This document shows positions 21,840 through 32,095 of a DNA stretch of 64,000 nt, piece after piece. Positions within the stretch are counted from its first letter, which is position 1; each line of letters starts with the position of its first letter. Source of the stretch: Rhineura floridana. Taxonomy: Eukaryota; Chordata; Lepidosauria; Squamata; Rhineuridae. The notes below the pieces were generated by a model. The model made no database searches, was not told the origin of the DNA, and was given only the letters and a program-made list of their open reading frames with translations. The stretch lies in contig NC_084480.1 of the NCBI RefSeq assembly GCF_030035675.1, positions 287,332,394-287,396,393 on the forward strand, written 5' to 3'. The position numbers and the translations under genes are program-made.

Positions 21840-22330
21840 ATTTCCACTGGGCTGGGAGGAGTTGGATGCAGCGGGGGCCCGGCCTGAGCTGGAAGGCCAG
21901 CAGAAGTCCCCTGCCACAGCCCCAGGACCCTGCCGGTGCCAAGAACAGCCAGCCAGGTGGATAGAGCCAGTAGAAGCCCCCAAAATGGGGCATTCCATGG
22001 AAGGCTGCAGGGGGGACTTACGCAATTTCCAAGTCCCTCTCGGAGCACTTCCCTGGGTCCTGATTCCCACAAGAATTCCGCTAGCTAATAGACTGGTGCA
22101 GCAAAAACATTTTCAGTGGTGGCCTATGTGAACTGCTTACTCCCTGGTAGGCCTGTTCATGGGAGCTGGCTCTTCTGTCCAGTGCTCCTGACAGAGCTGG
22201 CTCTCAGCTGGGCCAGCAGCTCCTGAGTGGCAAGTGGATACCGCAGAGCTTTCCACTGGCTCCTCCTGCACTGCCCTCCCTCTTGCCAGCTACCTGTCAG
22301 TTGGATTGTGCTGCCCAGTGTTAGATATAT
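21840..22330 (+). repeat. MITE-like repeat of about 490 bp (family A, copy 1)
   Basis: This block and 56246-56700 share a GC-rich body, including ctgggtcctgat, gtgcttactccctg-like, cctgttcatgggagc and cagagctttccactggctcc. The right end reads cagttggattgtgctgccca. Its reverse complement pairs with the left end of the other copy (gggtgcaatccaact), so terminal inverted repeats are likely. No transposase is present. Confidence 0.65.
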
Positions 22331-22383
22331 TAGCATCATATAGTGGACAGGATGCTGTTGAAGACATAGTCCTTTATTATATG

Positions 22384-22690
22384 CTGTGTGTGTTATGTGC
22401 CTTCAAGTCAATTACAACTTATGGTGACCCTATGAATCAGTGACCTGCAAGAGCATCTGTTGTGAACCACCCTGTTCAGATGTTGAATGTTCAGGTCTGT
22501 GGCTTCCTTTATGGAATCAATCCATCTCTTGTTTGGTCTTCTTTTTCTACTCCCTTCTGTTTTTCCCAGCATTATTGTCTTTTCTAGTGAATCATGTCTT
22601 CTCATGATGTGTCCAAAGGATGATAACCTCAGTTTCATCATGTTAGCTTCTAGTGACAGTTCTGGTTTAATTTGTTCTAACACCCAATTA
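22384..22690 (-). mobile_element. Bov-B (RTE) LINE 3' end
   Basis: The minus strand codes MKLRLSSFGHIMRRHDSLEK and KRRPNKRWIDSIKEAT, the C-terminus of Bov-B ORF2. The 3' terminus at about 22384 shows the typical ttatgtgccttcaagtc stretch that also ends squamate SINEs. Truncated at its 5' side. Confidence 0.85.
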
Positions 22691-23336
22691 TTTGTCTTTT
22701 TCAGTCCATGGTATCCACAAAGCTCCCCTGCAGTACCTTATTTCTGGTCAGGACAAGTTCATCATTTGTAGAACTTCACTTTTAACCTTAGCAGTACAGG
22801 AAGAAGTTTGTACTATCAATCAATTTCTGTTTCTTGTTATGATGATCATTTGTTATAAACACAGCTTGGAATGAAAGTAGTTTTATATGAGAAAGTATAT
22901 TTTGTTTATTCTAGGCTGATTATTTTGACATATTTGTATTTCTTCCAGATTGCCATATGTTTGATCTACTCAGATTTTACCATTCAGCTTCCAACTGCCA
23001 TTTGTCCTGGGACTGTGGAAGGGGTTGGTGATGCTATGGCCCCATACATCAATCAGGAGATTATGGATGGCTTATTGTATGTTTCTGCATACTTAGAGGC
23101 AGGGAGCTCCACCTGTCCCACTCAGGAGATACTGCTCACATATTTTATTAACTTCCAAGAATTGTTACCTGAATTTGCTCAATTTTCTCTTCTTTCCCCA
23201 CTCTTTTCTCATTTTGTATTGTGTATGTTAGAATGTGAGCCTACAAGCAGGGACTCCTATCTTTTGATCTCTGAAGACTTTGCAAATTTTAGGTTCTTTA
23301 TAAATAATAATAGTGAAACTTGAGCCAGTGTGACAA
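22691..23336. other. Unassigned sequence downstream of FBXO43
   Basis: AT-rich sequence without a credible gene. It lies between the Bov-B fragment and the Sauria SINE. Confidence 0.5.
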
Positions 23337-23515
23337 GAGAGCCAGTGTGGCGTAGTGGTTAAGGTGTTGGACTACTATCTGGGAGACCACGGTTGGAATC
23401 CCCACACAGCCATGAAACTCACTGAGTGACCTTGGGCCAGTCACTCTCAGCCTCATGAAAACCCTATTCATAGGGTCGCCATAAGTCAGAATCAACTTGA
23501 AGGCAGTACATTTAC
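23337..23515 (+). repeat. Sauria-type tRNA-SINE with Bov-B tail
   Basis: The head gccagtgtggcgtagtggtt (box A) and ccacggttggaatcccc (box B) are followed by gtgaccttgggccagtcact and the Bov-B-type tail tagggtcgccataagtcaga. Sauria SINEs borrow the Bov-B 3' end for mobilisation, and Bov-B pieces lie nearby at 22384. Confidence 0.9.
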
Positions 23516-23714
23516 ATTTTGATGTTGAAAAAAATCAATTTGGCTTGATTTATGTAATATGTATTATCGTAATAGTAATACATTTTAGAGTATTTTATTA
23601 TAAATATGAGAAAGTAACAAATATTTAATTCTTTTCAATTTGCCAGTGTAACAAGCTGTATTTAAAATCTCAGGACAAGTTTGTAAGACATATTGAAAAC
23701 TATGTTGAAAGTAC

Positions 23715-23720
23715 TTTATT
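23715..23720 (-). terminator. FBXO43: Candidate FBXO43 polyadenylation signal (AATAAA)
   Basis: AATAAA on the minus strand lies about 250 bases beyond the FBXO43 stop codon. It is the first canonical signal after the stop, so it is a fair but unproven candidate. Confidence 0.5.
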
Positions 23721-23970
23721 GAAATCTCATTGAGCGTGTCTGCCAAAGTGACAAACACCAAGACAAAAAGAGTTTAAAATTTTTTCCCTTTTTTCAAAAA
23801 TGTATCAAAAGTCAAGTTTGGGATATTTATATAGAGAATTAAATTATCAACTTGATTAATGGTCAAAATTATAATCGGCAATACTTTCAAAATGCATAAT
23901 TATTAAAAGTGCTACCTATACAAACAGAATTGAGAGGGAGGGAAAATATGTTCCATTCATTCTAAGATGT

Positions 23971-24219
23971 TTAGAGACGTTTTAAGTTTCTCTTGCTTTT
24001 TGCACTTCCTGGCAGAGCATCTTTTCTGTTTTGTCGTTTAGCAGATGAACTGCTACATTCTCTTGACCCATGGAAGGCACATAGACATAAAATGCAGAAG
24101 TCAAATGCGCAGTCTTCCCGACTACAAAGTCCTCGTTTTTTTAAGGTTTGGAATTTTGCAGGACACCGACACCTTGGACAGGGTTTTAAAGCTTCATCAC
24201 TGAAGAGTGTCTGGGCAAC
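23971..24219 (-). CDS. FBXO43: FBXO43 last exon: zinc-binding region and RL tail
   Basis: Acceptor gtatag; stop TAA at 23973-23971. It encodes 82 residues, [17 protein letters not shown] onward. Cysteine pairs CPRC, CSREDC, CILCLC and the final HGSREC form the zinc-binding region that with the D-box inhibits the APC/C. The end KSKRNLKRL supplies the RL tail known to dock on the APC/C. Confidence 0.96.
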   Translation of the reverse strand, partial: VAQTLFSDEALKPCPRCRCPAKFQTLKKRGLCSREDCAFDFCILCLCAFHGSRECSSSSAKRQNRKDALPGSAKSKRNLKRL

Positions 24220-27200
24220 CTATACCAGGAGAACAGACATTTGATAAAAATGTTTTATAAGGCTCCAAATTACCTCATCATGATGTTTTACTTTCTAGAC
24301 AGCTGCAAGAGAATGAGTAAATTGATTTTCACTGTAGAAATATATTAAGATAGAAGAGTCAAGAAGATTTTATTGTAGGTGAAAGATGTAGGGCAATAGA
24401 CAATTGGTAAAAAGTTACTAGTAAAGGTCTATGGATGATATCAAATTACAGTTCTTTTAGCCAGTCTAGGGGCCATGTATAGGTATGGGAAGATTGGACA
24501 GAGAAGTTCCACTGCACAGCTAAATGCCTTTGCAGTTCAGCTGAATACCACTCTATCACTTTCCCTTCATTCTTTCTGTGGCAGCCTTCACTATATATCT
24601 GCTACTTATGCAACATTCATTGCTAAAGGATTCCCTTTCAAACGTATACATAGGTTGCAGTTTATTTCCTACCTTTACATATGCTTCTTGTTTACTAGCT
24701 GACTGAAGAATAGGGCTGCATCCCAGAGGTGTCAAAGAGTCATTACAAGAGGACTGCATTTGTAAAACCACAGGTTTAGCTTGAGCCTGGACTGGTCGCA
24801 GTGCAAATCTAGTCATCATAAGTCTAGTGGCAGCATCTTCCGCATCCAGCAGGCATCTCTGTTAAAGGAACCAAACACCACTAATTACTTACTTAAAACA
24901 AAATTTGCTGTTTACTATTGTATGTCAGCCATGCCTTTTAGCAGAAACCCTGTGCTAAGGTAAGCCATGACAAAAATTGACGTATACATAAGTCATAAAA
25001 AAGTGTTTTACAAGTGCAGTGGTTTTCAGACTTTCTACCCAAACAGAACCCTTTCCATGTACAATAATCTGTCATGGAATTCCAGCACAATGCAGAGGGT
25101 TCTGGGGTGTGTTCTACAGAACACACTGAGTTGATACAGGACACTGTCTAGGCCCTTTGACCTCCACATTACACCACATCAACTACATCACACACACAAC
25201 AGTTCTTGTTAGCATATTGCAAGGGAAATTCAATAGTGATGTCCAGGTTATCTTCCAGGGAAGCTTCCCAGTGTGTACTAATACGGTTTGAAAAACACTT
25301 CAACTCAGAAAGGCAATAATGATTGCAGCAGGGGGCAAGAAAAAAAAACCTGTGACAAGGACCAGGTTTAATCCAAAACTGATCTGCCAGAAATGTAAAA
25401 AATCAAAACAAGCAAACACCCAAACAAATCTCTAAGTAATCTTAAAATAAGTTTTAAAATAAATGTACTTAAAGGGTGGCTAAACTCTAAAGACAGTGGG
25501 CGATATCCAGCTAAGTCATACTGAGTAGGCCCACTGAAATCAATCAAGTCTATTGATTTTAATAGGTCTATTCTGAAAATGGATACCTTGTATCTTTTAA
25601 TCAATAAGTTGTTCATGTATGCAGGTTGGCAAATGTCATCTGATGAAGTTTCTATTATAGATAAGGGGTTTTATTCCTATTCCTGTTCAATCCATATGGG
25701 CTCCCCAAGCACTCTCAATAATGTCTATGCGATGGTATGTTACCTTAGCTTCAGCTCTCAGCTGTTTTATGTACAACTTCCTCCTCCGATTTGCATGTTT
25801 ATCTTGTACAACAATTTCACGCCAGTTTTTGCTTACTTTCCACATACTGAAATAAAGAATTACTATCAGCCACTATTGAAACATTATGCTAGAATTTGGA
25901 GCTGCTTTGTCGCCAAGTAACCTGATTTGCATCGGTGTCTTCAGCCAAAGTAAGTAAATCAGCCTCAGTGGTGGCTGCATCACCAGATCAAGCAGACAAA
26001 GTGCTGTGCAGCTGACACACAGCAAAGGGTATTTACATGTTTAGTCACTTTTACCAATCACATCCTCTGCCACAGAGGGACAGACAACAATATTAATTTT
26101 TTTGTTTGCTAATATTAACAGTTAATACATGACATCTTTTATATTCTTTCAACCTATCATGAGACATATGAAACAATACTGTTGCCATGAATACTAATTA
26201 TATGCCAAATTCCAAAATGTTAATTAATAAAGGTGTCACAAACATTTGTCATTTTGAAGAGAGTTACATAATACAAAACAGTGTATTCAACGAGGGCTGT
26301 AGGAGTGAACAAGTGGGATCTGCAACAAAATGTGGTGTGCACTGTGGAATGCTTCTATTCAAATTTCCAGGCACTCCATTCTATTCTTTCTCCCTCTGGT
26401 TTTTCATTCCTTCCCCCCACACTAAGCAGCCAGCATCCTGTGCCCACTAAGCATGTTCAGACTTCAGTTGTCTGCTTTGGGATTTCCCTAATTTTTCTAA
26501 ATATTTTTGTTCTTCTGCAAACCCTGATGCTCCCCCAAGCCTGATGGTGCTTCCCTGTGTGTAGATGATGCCATTCTGGCTATGTAAGAATAGGATTTAG
26601 ATAAATGAGTTGGCTATTAGTGTATAGGATTTCAGTTTTGTTATACTTGTATAGCATCATTAGAGAACACGCAGTGAAAGTTTATAATCTTCCAAGTTGT
26701 CTCTTTTACCTGCATAGGCTTTCCACGGTCAGGATATCTAAAATCAAAGTAAGAACATGTTTTAAGTCTCTCTCTCTCAGTTCTGTTAATATATCTAGTT
26801 TTTCAATGCCCATTTTCTTGCCAATGAGTTGAGCAACAATACATTTTAGCACAGACATATCAGCTTCATCAATATTCTTCAACAGGTCATTTTGCTCTGT
26901 TCTTTTACTTCTGTTTTGCATAAAAAGCTCATGCATTATTTGCAAAGCAGGGGTTCTTGATAGACTGCCAAGATTTGAAACCAAGCATTTATTGTCATCC
27001 TCATTAAAAACCAATTCATCATCTTCTTTGATAGAACCAGCAGCTATTTTTAGTTTACATTTTGAATTAGCAAGAGTGGTATCATAGTCTTCCTCTTTTT
27101 CTGATTGTGAGCCACGTTCTGAAAGAGTGGATAATCTTCTTGAGCGTTGTAGCTTTGTTAACTTTCTTTTAGAGTTTAGAATGCTAGATGATTCAATACG

Positions 27201-28202
27201 TTTTTGAAGTAGTTCTTGGAAAGATCCCTCATGTTCTGACAAGGAATCTCCAGATTTATCAAAGCCAAGTGAATTATAGCTGCTGCTATCAGGTGTTAAT
27301 AGGCTCAAGTTGCTTATTTCTTCAACCGGAGGTGTATTTATTTCAGCTATATTAAGGTTAAATCCTTCTACAGGACTACTGATTGGTGTGATAAATCTAT
27401 CATTTGTCTCAGACAATGTGCATCGAGGAGCTTCCGCTAACTCTGAACAAGTGGTTTGATCATTAAAACTAGTAAGAACACTGTCAATAAAAATGTTAGG
27501 TGTATTTTTGGATGATTTAGGCTGGATTGGAGATAAACAACCTGGTTCAGACAACAAACTACCTTTAGATTTTGAATCATCTATTGTAGAAGTCCTCTGC
27601 TGAGAGAAAATAAGCCTGAGTTTCTGACAACCAGATGTAGGGTCTTCACTTTTTAAAGTGCTGGTAGCCAAAGGCTTGTAGCTCTTTTCTTTTGGAGAAT
27701 CCAGGGAACATTTTGAAATTCTTTCATCAAAACTAAGAAAGTGAGCTAAACATGTTTTTTTCCGACTATTCCCTAAAGATACTTGTCTTTCAGAAAATCC
27801 CAAAGAACCAACAGAAGCTGCTTTGGACACAAGCAATCTCCTGCGAAGTGACAAGTCTTTTTTAGCAACTTTGGGTGTTTCAAAGAAGTCTGTATGTACA
27901 ATGGGTTCCTTTCTTTCTGATAAAATGATAGCATTATTTTCGTCAATGGAATACAATGAAGTGCATAAGCTGGAATGCGAATGTTTAGAATATTCAGACA
28001 GGCCTCTTTCATTCTGTTCACGTTTATGCTCTGCATCAGAATAATCAAAGCTTGGGTCTTTTAATGATTCATTGTATCCACTGTCATGAAATATGGAAGA
28101 GGAGCAAGAATCTTTAAAGCTGCAGTATCTTGCACTGTTGCCAGAAGAGGTCAGTCTGCCTCTTTTAAGAATACTAGATAGAATTGAGTGGCTTTCTGAC
28201 AT
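23971..28202 (-). CDS. FBXO43: FBXO43 (EMI2/ERP1), F-box protein inhibiting the APC/C in meiosis; 4 coding exons
   Basis: The coding sequence joins minus-strand segments 28202-26710, 25846-25744, 24858-24673 and 24219-23971, giving 676 residues (human is about 708). All junctions are GT-AG with matching phase. In vertebrates EMI2 blocks the APC/C to hold the egg at metaphase II. Visible here: DSGYNES (40-46), the DSGxxxS phosphodegron; FETPK then RRRLLVS (107-126); [17 protein letters not shown] (193-209) with a CaMKII-type RxxT at T206; [12 protein letters not shown]; the F-box-like [14 protein letters not shown]; a D-box RFAL (549-552); the C-rich zinc-binding region (about 608-649); and the C-terminal LKRL tail. 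Start chosen by match to the human N-terminus (MSQRHS). An in-frame upstream exon may exist (34957). FBXO5/EMI1 was considered, but the long N-terminal region and these motifs fit EMI2. Confidence 0.96.
24220..24672 (-). other. FBXO43: FBXO43 intron (last)
   Basis: Short intron with no repeat that I recognise. Confidence 0.85.
24673..24858 (-). CDS. FBXO43: FBXO43 coding exon 4 of the gene (186 bp)
   Basis: Acceptor ttaacag, donor AAG/GTAGGA. It encodes 62 residues beginning [13 protein letters not shown]. The block [12 protein letters not shown] contains the D-box RxxL and matches human RSALRSVQAQAR in layout. It ends SKQEAYVK. Confidence 0.95.
24859..25743 (-). other. FBXO43: FBXO43 intron with a weak foldback repeat
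   Basis: Includes a degraded copy of the dispersed foldback repeat at about 25500-25575 (gtaggcccactgaaatcaat). Nothing else is recognised. Confidence 0.8.
25744..25846 (-). CDS. FBXO43: FBXO43 coding exon 3 of the gene (103 bp)
   Basis: Flanked by atttcag and AAG/GTAACA. It encodes [20 protein letters not shown] followed by [14 protein letters not shown], nearly the same as human [20 protein letters not shown]. It lies at the end of the F-box-like domain. Phase 2 in, phase 0 out. Confidence 0.95.
25847..26709 (-). other. FBXO43: FBXO43 intron
   Basis: No repeat or RNA gene is recognised in this 863-bp intron. Confidence 0.85.
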
Positions 28203-28226
28203 CTTGTGTTGGGAACTGGTTATGAT
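26710..28226 (-). CDS. FBXO43: FBXO43 first main coding exon (residues 1-497 and part of 498)
   Basis: The acceptor is tttacag before 28226 and the donor is CAG/GTAAAA after 26710. The ATG is at 28202-28200, and 24 bases before it are also open in frame. This large exon holds the regulatory N-terminal half and ends at LTVESLC inside the F-box-like region, with the last codon split AG/T. Confidence 0.95.
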
Positions 28227-28738
28227 CTGTAAAGTAAAAACAGCATTTTATAACAGAAATTAAAAACTTTTTTTAATGTAGGGAACCTGGAATCCATGGC
28301 TAACCAACAGAGCATTTATATAAAGTTATAAAGAGACAGAAGCCAGTCACCACAGTTAACACTGCTCACATGAGGTTTGATTATGTGCCTGTTATAAAGT
28401 TATATGAAAAAATGTTCCACTGTTTCTAATAAGAGGTCACTCTTGTCATCAGTTACCTCCATATAAAATACCATGACATTCACACTATTATTTTTGAATA
28501 TGTGTAGTTTTATACAAAAAGCTCCCACTGAAGTAAATGGGAGATTCCCCCACTACCACCAGTGCAAACTGTAGGCATGGGGCTCTAATCTGGATCAGGA
28601 CCACAGTGACAGATAAAGGATTAACATCCCCTTACCTTACACTAGGATCTAGATCAGCTCCTCTGCACTGGCAATTAGTGTAAAAAATCCTGTACTTAGA
28701 CATAGCTATGTAGCTAACATAACATGTAGTTTGGCTCT

Positions 28739-28982
28739 AAGGGTTGTATTCAACGTAGCACTAAGGTGAACATTCCACCAGAGCAAGGAATTCTCCTTGC
28801 ACGATAGAACATACTCCCCTTCTCCTTCCCCTGCATGTGCCCTAAATTTATTCTGCGGGTTCCCCCAACCCTCTGGAGCAGACTTGGGGATGGTGCTGGA
28901 TGCTCACATGGGCAGGAGGAAGTCCCATTGTGCTAGCGGTAATCCTTCCACTAGCGCTTTTATTTAGCTGAATACTGCCCTT
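28739..28982. repeat. MITE-like element, about 244 bp
   Basis: The left end AAGGGTTGTATTCAACGTA and the reverse-complemented right end TAAGGGCAGTATTCAGCTAA are imperfect inverted repeats. The interior is non-coding. No clear duplication of flanking bases is seen. It lies upstream of the first FBXO43 coding exon. Confidence 0.65.
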
Positions 28983-29134
28983 ACAGCCCATCTGGGCAAC
29001 TGTGTACTCTGTTCCCTCCAACTAGGGGCTTATCCACACAGGATCATTACTTCGTACTGAAGATGCTATTTTTACCTCTGTTTTCTATTTGCACTGTCCA
29101 CAGTAAGGGCTAAATGCCAGCTGCAAACACAGTG

Positions 29135-30664
29135 TTTTATTTATTTATTTATTACATTTATATACCACCCCATAGCCGAAGCTCTCTGGGCGGTTTACAG
29201 CAATTAAAAACATTAAAAACAAATATACAAATTTTAAAACACAAAAAAACAGTTTAAAAACACAATTTAATTTTTTTAAAAACAATTTAAAAAGACATGC
29301 TAAAATGCCTGGGAGAAGAGGAAAGTCTTGACCTGGTGCCGAACAGATGTGTTGGCACCAGGCGTACCTCATCAATAACATCATTCCATAATCTGGGGGT
29401 CACCACTGAGAAGGCCTTCTCCCTTGTTGCCAGACTCCCACCTTCCCTCAGAGTAGGCACCCGGAGGAGGGCCTTGGATGTTGAGTGTAGTGTACGGGTG
29501 GGTTCATGTCACTAGAGGCATTCCATCAGGTATTGTGGTCCTAAGCCATGTAAGGCTTTATAGGTTAAAACCAGCACCTTGAATCGAGCTCGGAAACATA
29601 CAGGCAGCCAATGCAAGCGGGCCAGAATCGGTGATGTATCTTCAAACCGTCTGGTCCCTGTTACCAATCTAGCTACTGCATTTTGCACAAGCTGCAGTTT
29701 CCAAACCATCTTCAAAGGCAGCCCCACATAGCATGCATTGCAGTAATCTAACTTGGAGGTTACCAGAGCATGGACAACTGAAGCCAGGTTATCCCTGTCC
29801 AGATAGGGGCGTAGCTGGGCCACCAACCGAAGTGCCATCGAGGCTACCTGAGCCTCAAGTGACAGAGATGGTTCTAGGAGAATCCCCAAGCTACGAACCT
29901 GCTCCTTCAGGGGGAGTGCAACCCCATCCAGGACAGGTTGAACATCCACCATCCAGTCAGAAGAACCACCCACTAGCAGCATCTCAGTCTTGTCTGGATT
30001 GAGCCTCAGTTTATTAGCCCTCATCCAGTCCATTGTCGCAGCCAGGCACCAGTTCAGCACATTGACAGCCTCACCGGAAGAAGATGAAAAGGAGAAATAG
30101 AGCTGCGTGTCATCCACATACTGATGGCAAAGCACTCCAAAGCTCCGGGTGACCGTACCCAACGGTTTCATGTAGATGTTGAACAGCATGGGAGACAGAA
30201 CTGACCCCTGCAGAACCCCATACTGGAGAGTCCAGGGTGCCAAGCAATGTTCCCCAAGCACCACCTTCTGGAGCCGACCTGCCAAGTAGGAGTGGAACCA
30301 CTGCAATGCAGTACCTCCCACTCCCAACTCAGCCAGTTTTCCCAGGATACCATGGTCGACGGTATCGAAAGCCGCTGAGAGATCAAGGAGAATCAACAGA
30401 ATCACACTCCCCCTGTCTCTCTCCCGACAGAGGTCATCATACAGGGCGACCAAGGCTGTTTCTGTGCCAAAACCAGGCCTGAAACCCGACTGAAATGGAT
30501 CCAGATAATTGGTCTCATCCAAGAGTGTCTGGAGCTGGCCGGCCACCACTCGTTCAAGGACCTTGCCCAGGAATGGAATATTTGCTACCAGCCTATAGTT
30601 ATTAAGATTTTCTGGGTCCAGAAAGGGTCTCTTCAGGAGTGGTCTCACTACCACCTCTTTCAGG
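29135..30664 (-). mobile_element. L2-clade LINE, 5'-truncated, with a 380-codon open RT
   Basis: The 3' end is an (attt)n tail at 29135 followed by the signature ccatagccgaagctctctgg. The minus-strand frame 30654-29512 is open for 380 codons: NYRLVANIPFLGKVLERVV, DPFQSGFRPGFGTETALVAL, LLDLSAAFDTVDH, GSVLSPMLFNIYMKPLG, QYVDDTQLYF (catalytic YVDD) and WLPVCFRARFKVLVLTYKAL. A stop after LMECL precedes the usual C-terminal block. The flanks cagtgttttat and cagtattttgt may be a target duplication. It lies upstream of FBXO43 coding exons, probably in its first intron. Confidence 0.9.
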
Positions 30665-32008
30665 CAGTATTTTGTATTTTCTATTCACATTGGGAGGAAG
30701 GATCAATCACAAAGTTTCCTAATGACCACAACCTCTAATTTAACATTTCCACTCCCTCTGGTTACCTGGCAACTGAGCATGCTCAGTTTGTTCTACCAGT
30801 TAGTTTCATTTTTAAAAAACAACCCAGAAGTGCGATTATTTGTATTTTCACTGGTACAATACAGCTGAAATACAAATCTTTTGAAATACAAATTTTTGTT
30901 TGATCAGTGTTATGTTTTTGCACACAAGTTAGGGGGAAAAGGAAAATAAGGCAACGTTTGCAGCAACATAAAAAAGGCTTGCAGAACGGGAGAGAGCAGC
31001 TGTATATTGTTCTTCAGCCCATAGGAAATGAAATGAAAGGAGGAGGGAGTGGGCATGGAGAGGGGAAAGATTGATGCACCCGCCTAAAAGCATTGGAGCA
31101 AAGCATCTGCAAGCACTAGAGATACAGAGTGAAGACATTTTTTCCTTCCCTTTTTGTATTATCAGAGGATTAGGTTAGTATGGATTTACACGGGGGAAAC
31201 TGCATGATAGCTTCTGTTTGCCAGTAACGTCATGTGAACCATGAGAATTAAAAGGGGATGTGAGAAGCATTAAACACACTAAACCACCATGTAGATGAGT
31301 CCTAGCTCTCATCATCATTGTGTTAGCAAATTATGAGTATTTATGACTCTACTAACCAAACAACATGGACATTTACTTTAATCTCACAGACAAAAATATA
31401 TATCCAGTAGCTAATGGTCCCTGCTTCCAAAAGATGGCTAAGGCCAATTCTATGTTTACCTGGAAATAAGTCCCATTTTTATCATGTCTTTTATCTTCAT
31501 TTGAGTGATCTGGCTTAGTGTTCTTGCATGCATAGACAGAGCCAAATATCTTTCTTATCAAAAAGCAGTAACATTTTGCACTGCAAATAGCACGTAGGAT
31601 GTGTGAAAAGAGATTTTCCATTATGTTCCTAGGTGGTATAAAGGCTCTATTTAATTGCAAATCAATATGTTTTAATTGTTATAGTAGTCAGTAAACATGT
31701 TTGTTTTAAAAATATAAAAATTTAATCAAGCTTCCTATTTTGAAAGTATTGGTTTAAACTAGCCTTTGTTCTTGGCAATTTAAAATCAATCCACTCCATT
31801 CTCCCAAGGATTTGCTAATCTAATTGAACTGTTTGTTTTATTTAAACAGCTGACTTCTAAAACAGATTACAAATTAATTTTGAAATTTCATTCAGTTTTA
31901 AAAGTGGTTTGCCATGCATCATTCAAATCCTGTTCAAGAAAAAAGTCCCCATGGGAGAACAGAACTAGCTACTCAGTTCTGTGGCTCCTGGCCAGTATTT
32001 GCAAAAAT
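30665..32008. other. Upstream of FBXO43 coding region, unassigned
   Basis: AT-rich DNA without a gene that I recognise. A half copy of the foldback repeat lies near 31440-31470. Confidence 0.5.
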
Positions 32009-32095
32009 GGACTGCCTTCAAGTCGACCCTATGAATAGGATTTTCATGGTAAGCGGTATTCAGAGGTGGTTTACCATTGCCTTCCTCTGAGTATT
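32009..32095 (+). repeat. SINE tail fragment, Bov-B related
   Basis: The text ctgccttcaagtcgacccta followed by ggttttcatggtaagcggtattc-like sequence and gtggtttaccattgccttc matches the 3' body of squamate Bov-B-tailed SINEs. Confidence 0.75.

Noticed and set aside
26187-26544. Plus-strand frames in the FBXO43 intron
   Set aside because: They lie within an intron on the opposite strand with no recognisable protein.
23971-28202. FBXO5 (EMI1) as an alternative name
   Set aside because: The long N-terminal regulatory region, the [17 protein letters not shown] block and the neighbour POLR2K fit FBXO43.
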